DNA of 64,000 bases, taken from Halobacteriales archaeon QH_7_65_31. GTDB lineage: Archaea; Halobacteriota; Halobacteria; Halobacteriales; Haloarculaceae. The stretch lies in the NCBI GenBank assembly GCA_003021785.1, contig PXQU01000001.1:124001-188000 (forward strand). Direction: 5' to 3'. The translations under genes were made by a program, and so were the position numbers. The notes below the pieces were generated by a model. The model was not told where the DNA came from. It saw nothing but the letters and a program-made list of their open reading frames with translations, and made no database searches. This document shows, in pieces, positions 57,001 to 64,000 of the stretch (its first letter is position 1; each line of letters opens with the position of its first letter).

Positions 57001-59325
57001 CACGGATCCCTGCGTGACGCCCATCCGCTCGGCGAGGTCGTGTTGTGACAGGCCGAGTTCGCCCCGGACGGCTTGGATATCCGACCAGTTGCCGTCCTCC
57101 ACGCGGGCCTTCGTCTCCCGAAGCCAGTCGAGCCGGTCCTCGAACGCAGTGACGACATGCCGGAGACTCTCTCGACTCGGGTTCCGGTCTCCGCGCTCGT
57201 AGTGCTGGTACGTCGACCGCGGGAGCCCACACTCGGACTGGGACAGTGCAAGTGTCTCGCGCACCTTCTTGAGCGCCGCGCCGACGTCTGGCACTACGTC
57301 GCGGTTCGGGTTGCTCTCGACATCTGCGACCGCCGCGGCGGCCGTCGTCTTTCTGCCCGTGACGAAGCCGACACGGGAGACGTATCGCTCGAAGTCGTCG
57401 CCGCCGATCCGAAGTCGGTAGCTCCCGTTTTCTCGCGGCGTGATACTCGCCGAGACGCCGACGGACAACAGCAGCGATTCGACGCCCTCGAGCAACTCGC
57501 GGCTCATCGACGCGACGGACAGTTCACGCTGGTCTGCCGAGACGTGGGTCTCGGCGTCGACGTACGCACGGAGGAACGCACGCTGGATATCGGCCGACGC
57601 ACCGAGGATATCGTCCGGCACGCGCTGGTCGGCAGACCGCTCCAGTATCGCCGGCTCGACTCCCTCGAGAAAGCTCGCGAGCTCGCTGGATGACGACCGT
57701 ACGATCGACGCGGAGTGCTCTTCTCGGCCGTCCTCAGTGGTGTAGTTGAGACCGAGCCGGTCGAAGGTGTCGGCCACGTCCGTAAGGATCTCCGCGTCCG
57801 CGTTCGTCACCCGGACATCCGCGCTGTGGTCGTCCGTTACTCTCACGTGGCCTTCGGCGACGACGTAGCCGACGAACCGTGCGAGCCACGGCGTCCACGT
57901 GTTCGGGAGGTCGAGCCTGATGGCGTTGTTCGCCCGCGAAGCCCGATAGTCGACAGCTAACGTATCATCGGCGCGCGTCGACAGCGATCGCGGAGTGGCG
58001 ATGAACGCGCCTTCCCGCAGGTCGGCCGCCTCGACCGCCTCGATGCGGCCGTCGGACCCGACGAAGAGGGGGTGTGACGGAGTCACCTCGACTTCCTTGC
58101 CGCTGGCCATGCGGACGCGATACATCCGGTCGGGGGCCTCGCGCTTCCAGACTCGCGTCGCGCGGCGTTCGGTGATACGGCCGTCGGTATCCATCGACGG
58201 GAGTGGAATATCGGTCTCGTCGTACACCCCGTCGTCGATGGGTGTCGGGTCGTCGAGACGCTCTTCGACCAGTGACCGAATTTCGCGCTCACGCCCGTCT
58301 GCGAGCGTTACCTTGCTGTCCCCCTTTAGACACTTTCCGGTTCCCGGGTCCCCGATCAGGAGAATGTGCAGATCGCCGCGGATTCGTGAGCCGTCCGGCA
58401 AGTTCTTTCGGACGCCGGAGAACAGCTGGAGGATGATCGCCTGCTTCTGCTTCTCGTAGCCGTAGATGGAGGGGGCCATCGAGGCGACCATCTGCTCGTA
58501 GATGTCGGGCTCGTTCGACAGCTCGATGATCTGTTTTTTGTCCTCCTCCGTGATATCCATCTCCTCGAACTGCTCGTCCTCGATGGCGACGGACATCCCG
58601 TCCATGTAGAAGTCGAAGATGGCGGATTTCTCCTGCTGGTTCCCCTGCTGTTCGAGCCGAAGGATACCGGAGACGGTGACGTGGTCGCCGGCGGTGACGT
58701 GCCCGGTGATGTCGTCTTCGATGTTCACGTCGATGGCCTGTGGCGTCTCGCCGCCGCGCAACCCCTCGGGCGACTCCTGAACCCGTATCTTCTGGGAGTC
58801 GACGAACTCCGACTGATCGAAGTTGATCTGGAACGGTCCCTGTCGCTCACAGCCCTGACACTCGTGTGGCTCCTGAAAGTCGCCGTCCGACTGCGGAATG
58901 CGGGTCATCGTCCCGCAGCGCTGACACTCGAAGGCGGCCTGCTGCATCTTCGGGCGCACGTCGGTCGCCTTCCGGACGATCCCCTGAACGGAGACGAGAT
59001 TGCCGACGTGATCCGCTCGGATGGCACGGATGCCGGTCTTCTCGGAGAGACTCCTGACGCGGACGTGCGCGGAGCCGAGCTTCACGTCGATCGGGAGATC
59101 GTACAGACGGAGCGCCTCCTCGGCGTACTCGCGCATCTGCTGTGGCTGTGCGATGAAGTCGTCTGCGATGTCCGGATCGAACCGGTAGAGATCGTTCCAG
59201 TCGACGTAGAGGGATTTCTGTTCGTTGGGGTACTTCTGTGCCAGCTCACCGATCTCGTTCCGGTAGTAGCTGCGATAGAACTCCTCGAACCGGTCGATGA
59301 TCTCGGCGTTCTCTGCGCGGGCCAT
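54073..59325 (-). CDS. mcm: Replicative DNA helicase MCM, interrupted by two inteins
   Basis: N-terminal MCM with CQRCG...CQGC zinc motif; split Walker A GDPGTGK^SQIL; [8 protein letters not shown]^[38 protein letters not shown]; arginine finger region SRFDLIF. 1750 codons, leaving 698 aa after intein removal. Confidence 0.97.
   Translation of the reverse strand: [1750 protein letters not shown]
55096..56664 (-). other. MCM intein 2 (SAGL/TAAAV insertion site), 523 aa with LAGLIDADG motifs
   Basis: Starts [20 protein letters not shown], ends [35 protein letters not shown] and [15 protein letters not shown] motifs; in-frame 1569 nt. Confidence 0.95.
56746..58332 (-). other. MCM intein 1 (Walker A GTGK/S insertion site), 529 aa with LAGLIDADG-like motifs and two XRE-type HTHs
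   Basis: Starts [21 protein letters not shown], block B [9 protein letters not shown], ends [21 protein letters not shown]; in-frame 1587 nt. Confidence 0.95.
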
Positions 59326-59437
59326 CAGTTGTCGGACCTTGTGCGGCTTCGGGTATGAACGTTCCTCCCGGCCGGCTCCGTCACGGGAGACCGACCAAGC
59401 CGACTGCTCGACGTGTTCGTTTTTCGGAGAAACGCAT

Positions 59438-59509
59438 GGGATCGCCCGGATTTGAACCAGGGTCTACAGCACCCAAGGCTGTGAGTATACCAAGCTAACC
59501 CACGATCCC
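59438..59509 (-). tRNA. tRNA-Pro (anticodon UGG)
   Basis: Reverse strand GGGATCGTGGGTTAGCTTGGTATACTCACAGCCTTGGGTGCTGTAGACCCTGGTTCAAATCCGGGCGATCCC: 7-bp acceptor, ACAGC-CTTGGGT-GCTGT anticodon arm, CCTGG-TTCAAAT-CCGGG T arm. Confidence 0.96.
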
Positions 59510-59699
59510 TGTACCGATAGTTCCGCGACTACCGACGAAAGCGTTTCGTTTCGGGCGGACCCCGTCTCGTGGGCGAAACTCTCCGCCTGCGGCGGAAGCG
59601 AGTCGCCGGTATCGATCGTCTCTCAGCAGGATACCGCGCTGATCGGTGCGTCCGTTCATGTGGAACGGCAAACTGAGATCACGGAGAGTGTCGTGCCGA

Positions 59700-61742
59700 C
59701 TACTCCTCGTCGTCGAGTTCGAGCGCGGCAACGATGTCGTACGGATGCCGACCCTTCCGGATCCCGTCGAGCATCACGAACGCCTCGTCCGGCGCAAGGA
59801 AATGCCGACACACCGCGTAACCGAGCGGAGTCGATTCCAGCCCCTCGATGAAGCCGTATTCGAGCAGCTTCCCGAGCGCGAACTTCGTCGGCAGTTCGCC
59901 AACCATCCGGTCGTTGAGCCGCTTGGTCTCTGCCCCCGCGACGACGAGATTCGCCAGCGTCTCCTCTATCGCGGAGGACTCGTCGTAGGTCGTCACGACC
60001 GACTCCATCTCGCCTTTCAGCAGCTTGAACGCCACCTCGTCTTCCGTCATCTCCTGTGAGCCGTGATAGGAGCCGTCCGGCTCCACGAGCAGATAGACGG
60101 TCCCCTCGTCGTGGTAGTCCGGTCGCCCGGCCCGCCCGAGCATCTGCTCGAACTCCTGCACGCTGAGCCACTCGATCCCCATCGCCAGCGAGTCGAAGAT
60201 GACCTGTGAGGCCGGAAAGTCGACGCCGGCGGCGAGTGCGGCCGTCGTCACGACCGCCGCGAGCTCCTGTTCGCCGAACTGTCGTTCGACCGTCTTCCGA
60301 CGGCCGTAGTCGAGTCCGGCGTGATACGGTGCGGCGTCGTACTCCAGCTTTCGCGCGATCTCGTGACATCGCCGCCGGGAGTTCGTGAAGATGATCGTCT
60401 GCCCGCGATACCCCTTCGAAGATTTCCGGTCGAACGCCCGCCTGACGAGCTTGTTCTCGATGCGGGGCTTCTCCTGGCCGTCGGCGAAGGTGACGTGTCG
60501 CTCGATGGGGATGGGCCGCTCCTCGAACTCGACGAGATTCGCCCGTAGTTGTCCGGCAAGCTGTTCGGGGTTGCCGACCGTCGCCGAGAGATACACCCAC
60601 TGTGTCCCCTGATTGCGCGACTCGGTGTAGTGTTTCAGCCGGGAGATGAGACCGTCGAGCCGGTGACCGCGGCCCTGCTCGCCGAGCGTATGCACCTCGT
60701 CGATGACGACGGTTCCGATCTCGCCGAGGTCCTTCCCCGTCCGGAGCGCGTGGTCGATACCCTCGTACGTGCCGACGATGACGTCGGCGTTCGGGTCGAA
60801 GCGGTTACCCTCGTCGGCGATGCGCGAGGAGCCGACGCGGATCGAGACGTTCGCGATATCGCCGTAGGCGTCCCGGAAGTCCTCGTGTTTCTGGTTCGCG
60901 AGCGCGACCAGCGGGACGAGAAACAACATCTTCCCCTGCCCGTTGAGCACGCGGTCGAGGCCGGCCATCTCACCGATGAGCGTCTTCCCCGTCGCCGTCG
61001 CGCTGACGATCAGCTGGTCGCTGCCGTCGGTCGCGCCGTGCTCGACAGCGAGACTCTGCACCGGGAGGAGGGTATCGAACCGGGCTTCGAGCTTCGACTG
61101 GATTCCGGGATGGAGCGACAGCGACTCCGTCGAGACCAGCTCCACCTCGTCGGTCGTCGCGGAGACCGTATCGAATCTGGTCACGTCGGGATCGAGGGTT
61201 CCCGAGAGGAGGTCCGTGATCTGTTCGAGGTCCTGTACGTCGAGCAGCAGGGATTCGAGCCGGTCGCGCGCGCCGGAGCGGAGCCCACGGAAGTTCGCCT
61301 CCCGGTCGAGCTCCCGCATCGCGCAGTCGAGACAGATATGTTCGTCGTCAGCGCGGATCGCGCTGTCCTCCGTCAGCGGCGAGTAGCGACCGTCGGTCGC
61401 ACAGTGGCGACAGGTCCGGACGGCCTTCACCTTCCCGTCGAGCTGGTAGCCGGCGAACAGCTCGCGCAGGCGGTCGCGCTCCTCGCGGCTCGTCTGCTGG
61501 GAGATGCGAATGCGTGCCGCCCGGCGAGCGAGCTCGACGAACTGATCCGGCGAGCGCGGGTCCTCGTCGCTCCCGGATTTCACCCGGAGCCGGGCGGGCC
61601 GCGGGCCGGCGCTCGTCTCCTTCAGTTCGAGCCGTCCGTGGAGCGTCCGCTCCCCGTCGTCGCTGGCGACGGCGACGGTGAAATCCCCGTCGCGCCGCTC
61701 GTGACAGAAGAGCGTCCCGACGCCGGCGGCCTGCTGAGACAC
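59700..61742 (-). CDS. DEAD/DEAH (Ski2-like) helicase with N-terminal zinc-binding module
   Basis: SATATGKTLIGEMAGLDRVL (Walker A), VVIDEVHTLGEQGRGHRLD, QEFEQMLGRAGRPDYHDEG; CRHCATDG...CLDCAMRE. Confidence 0.92.
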   Translation of the reverse strand: MSQQAAGVGTLFCHERRDGDFTVAVASDDGERTLHGRLELKETSAGPRPARLRVKSGSDEDPRSPDQFVELARRAARIRISQQTSREERDRLRELFAGYQLDGKVKAVRTCRHCATDGRYSPLTEDSAIRADDEHICLDCAMRELDREANFRGLRSGARDRLESLLLDVQDLEQITDLLSGTLDPDVTRFDTVSATTDEVELVSTESLSLHPGIQSKLEARFDTLLPVQSLAVEHGATDGSDQLIVSATATGKTLIGEMAGLDRVLNGQGKMLFLVPLVALANQKHEDFRDAYGDIANVSIRVGSSRIADEGNRFDPNADVIVGTYEGIDHALRTGKDLGEIGTVVIDEVHTLGEQGRGHRLDGLISRLKHYTESRNQGTQWVYLSATVGNPEQLAGQLRANLVEFEERPIPIERHVTFADGQEKPRIENKLVRRAFDRKSSKGYRGQTIIFTNSRRRCHEIARKLEYDAAPYHAGLDYGRRKTVERQFGEQELAAVVTTAALAAGVDFPASQVIFDSLAMGIEWLSVQEFEQMLGRAGRPDYHDEGTVYLLVEPDGSYHGSQEMTEDEVAFKLLKGEMESVVTTYDESSAIEETLANLVVAGAETKRLNDRMVGELPTKFALGKLLEYGFIEGLESTPLGYAVCRHFLAPDEAFVMLDGIRKGRHPYDIVAALELDDEE

Positions 61743-61799
61743 ACCGAACGTCGGTCGTCGGACGGCAAAACCTCTCCGGCTCGCCGGGCCGGTTCGAGT

Positions 61800-62198
61800 T
61801 CACACCAGTTCGATGCTGTCGTCGCCGTTCGGCACGGCGCAGATGAACGTACCCGGCTCGTCGCCTTCGTTGCGATACCAGTGGACCGCACCCGCCGGGA
61901 TGTGGATCGAATCACCGGCAGAGACGGTGTACTCCGTCTCGCTGGCAGCGTCGCCGTCTATCGGCGTCTCCGACGGCTCGCTGATCCCGACGACGTACTC
62001 GCCGCTGAGTACGTACTGCTCGTGTTCGATCTCGTTCGTGTGCTCCGGGACGGTCGCTCCCGGGTCGAGCTCGAACCGCCGGAGCGAGAGGGTCGGGGTG
62101 GTCTCGGGGCCGAGTAGGACGCCTTTCGACATCCCATCGGCGGCATCGACCGGTTCGGACTCGATACCGTCACCGCGCACGACACGTGCGTCTGTCAT
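61800..62198 (-). CDS. Cupin-domain protein
   Basis: VPEHTNEIEHEQYVLSGEYVVGISEP...VSAGDSIHIPAGAVHWYRNEGDEPGTFICAVP; true start at MTDARVV, not the long ORF-track start. Confidence 0.9.
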   Translation of the reverse strand: MTDARVVRGDGIESEPVDAADGMSKGVLLGPETTPTLSLRRFELDPGATVPEHTNEIEHEQYVLSGEYVVGISEPSETPIDGDAASETEYTVSAGDSIHIPAGAVHWYRNEGDEPGTFICAVPNGDDSIELV

Positions 62199-62282
62199 AC
62201 CGACGAGTCGGGGGTGAGCGGGGAAACGGTGTCGGGAGCCCGTCGCGACCGTAGTTAAGTAACAGCGGTCACAACAAACCGT

Positions 62283-63479
62283 ATGCGCAGCTTCCGAATC
62301 GGGCGACTGTTCGGGATTCCCATCGAGCTTGATCTGACGTTTCTGCTCGTGCTCCCGCTGTTCGCGTATCTCATCGGGACGACCCTCGCCGAGTACGCAT
62401 CGCTCGTCAACGAGGTGCTCCGGCCGACGAACCTCGTCGAGGTGTCGGCGCTCGCCGGCGAGCCGACCGTCGCGCTCGTCGTCGGGCTGGTGGCTGCCGT
62501 CGGGCTGTTCGTTGGCGTCACGCTCCACGAGCTCGGCCACTCGCTCGTCGCGATGCGCTACGGCTTCCCCATCTCCTCGATCAAGCTCTGGCTCTTCGGC
62601 GGGGTCGCTCAGCTGAGCGAGATGCCGGACGACTGGAAACAGGAGCTGAACATCGCCGTCGCCGGTCCCGTCGTCAGCATCCTGCTCGGTGTCGTCTCCT
62701 ACGCCGCGTTCACCGCCGTCCAGCCGGGCGGGACTGCTGTCGCCGCCCTCCGCTTCCTGCTCGCGTATCTCGCCGTGGTCAACGTCGCACTCGCGATATT
62801 CAATATGCTCCCGGGCTTCCCGATGGACGGTGGCCGCGTCCTGCGCGCACTGTTGGCTCGCAAGCGCTCGTACGCCCGCGCGACCCAGATCGCCGCCGAA
62901 GTCGGGAAGCTGTTCGCCATCGGGCTCGGCCTGTTCAGCCTGTTCGGTGGCGGCGGGCTCTTCCTGATCGCGATCGCCTTCTTCATCTACATCGGAGCGT
63001 CCTCGGAGGCCCAACGGACCGTGATGGCCGCCGCCTTCGACGGGGTTATGGTCCGCGATATCATGACGCCCGCGGCCGATCTCGAAACCGTCTCGCCGGA
63101 TGCCTCCGTCGCCGACCTGCTCGGGCAGATGTTCACCGAGCGACACACCGGCTACCCCGTCGTCGAGGACGGTCGCCCCGTCGGCGTCGTCACGCTCGGC
63201 GACGCCCAGTCCGTCAAGGAGGTCGAACGCGACGCCTACCGAATCGAGGAGGTGATGAGCCGCGAGATCGAGTTCGCTGCGCCCGACACGAGCGCCATGG
63301 ACGCGCTCGAACAGATGCAAGAGACCGACGTCGGTCGCCTGCTCGTCATGGACGACGGAGAGCTGGTCGGGCTGCTCTCCCGCACCGACCTGATGACCGC
63401 CCTCGAGATCATCAAGCAGGGCGGCGCTGTCTCGCGGTCGGGCGAGAGTCTGGGGACCGCGTTCGGGCAGACGGACTGA
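62283..63479 (+). CDS. Site-2 protease (M50) membrane metalloprotease with CBS domains
   Basis: GVTLHELGHSLVAMRYGF (HExxH), NMLPGFPMDGGRVLRAL, two CBS repeats (MTPAADLETVSPDASVADLLGQM...; MSREIEFAAPDTSAMDALEQMQ). Confidence 0.94.
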   Translation: MRSFRIGRLFGIPIELDLTFLLVLPLFAYLIGTTLAEYASLVNEVLRPTNLVEVSALAGEPTVALVVGLVAAVGLFVGVTLHELGHSLVAMRYGFPISSIKLWLFGGVAQLSEMPDDWKQELNIAVAGPVVSILLGVVSYAAFTAVQPGGTAVAALRFLLAYLAVVNVALAIFNMLPGFPMDGGRVLRALLARKRSYARATQIAAEVGKLFAIGLGLFSLFGGGGLFLIAIAFFIYIGASSEAQRTVMAAAFDGVMVRDIMTPAADLETVSPDASVADLLGQMFTERHTGYPVVEDGRPVGVVTLGDAQSVKEVERDAYRIEEVMSREIEFAAPDTSAMDALEQMQETDVGRLLVMDDGELVGLLSRTDLMTALEIIKQGGAVSRSGESLGTAFGQTD

Positions 63480-63489
63480 GTCTGCACGA

Positions 63490-63497
63490 TTTATATA
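63490..63497 (+). promoter_or_regulatory. Candidate archaeal TATA box for the downstream lipoprotein gene
   Basis: TTTATATA about 40 nt upstream of the ATG at 63533 in a strikingly AT-rich intergenic segment. Confidence 0.5.
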
Positions 63498-63532
63498 CAA
63501 GTAGTATAAGCTATAGTAACGTATCACCGAAT

Positions 63533-63931
63533 ATGGATGTAACGCGGCAACACGCGTCTGTCCTGCTCTCGCTCGTCCTGCTCGCCGGTTGTGCGGGTAC
63601 GCCGCTGGGCCAGTCTGGTGGTGACGCATCGACGTTCGACGGCTCGACGGAGAACGTCACCGAGACGGCGATGAACGCCGAGGAGGCGTATTTGACTAGC
63701 GTTCTGGAGAACGCGCCGTGTCTGGAGAGCTGGGGCACGTTCGCGACAGTCACGAGCCCCGAGGCGACCGTCGAGAACCGAACAGCCGGGAAGGCGTACG
63801 TCAGCATCCGGCATCCGTACTGGTACGGAACAGAATCGGAGAGCTTCGACGGGGCGTCTCGCGCGATGTACGTCGTCAACGCCGACGGCGCGTGGCGGAT
63901 TCACGGCGACTCCGTTGCCCCGTGTGAGTGA
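63533..63931 (+). CDS. Putative lipoprotein, hypothetical
   Basis: SVLLSLVLLAGCAGTPLG lipobox-like signal. Confidence 0.7.
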   Translation: MDVTRQHASVLLSLVLLAGCAGTPLGQSGGDASTFDGSTENVTETAMNAEEAYLTSVLENAPCLESWGTFATVTSPEATVENRTAGKAYVSIRHPYWYGTESESFDGASRAMYVVNADGAWRIHGDSVAPCE

Positions 63932-64000
63932 ACGGATGCCTCGTGGATTAACGCTGATTGTAGTTTGGGCTCATACCATCGCCCGGAGGTCCCGCGCCGC

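Noticed and set aside
54073-59325. Reading the mcm ORF as a novel 1750-aa helicase fusion
   Set aside because: The two insertions have intein C1, terminal HN and LAGLIDADG motifs and excise to a normal 698-aa MCM.
61800-63629. 609-aa minus-strand ORF as a single protein
   Set aside because: Only the C-terminal 132 residues are a real cupin (start 62198); the rest is antisense to the site-2 protease gene.
1-64000. CRISPR arrays, cas genes, rRNA operons or prophage modules
   Set aside because: No regularly spaced repeats, no Cas motifs, no rRNA sequence and no capsid, terminase or integrase-like proteins seen on either strand.

Overview
This 64 kb window is a dense, high-GC haloarchaeal chromosome segment with acidic proteins and short intergenic gaps. 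I support about 70 protein-coding genes, one tRNA-Pro(UGG) and a few non-coding or mobile-like structures. Core genes recognised include ileS, prs, glmM, acnA, cofE, hisI, sepF, riboflavin synthase, ABCE1/Rli1, tfb, an M32 carboxypeptidase, a UvrD-like helicase, a DEAD/DEAH (Ski2-like) helicase and an mcm replicative helicase gene carrying two inteins. The most system-like region is 49.2-59.3 kb. There, mcm is followed by four small uncharacterised haloarchaeal genes with overlapping or near-contiguous ends, then a MinD/ParA-like protein. A tfb gene lies next to this, flanked on its far side by a second MinD-like protein. Both MinD-like proteins have lost the P-loop lysines, while a third MinD-like protein at 10.0-10.8 kb keeps them. 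Other items: an ORF-less IS200/IS605-like (tnpB/omegaRNA-like) remnant with several hairpins, a long palindromic intergenic element near 41.5 kb, a DUF433/DUF5615-type toxin-antitoxin pair with a palindrome just upstream, a probable PGF-CTERM metallopeptidase-like protein, and a small membrane protein coupled to ABCE1. Family calls come from reading the sequence; no searches or folding programs were run.
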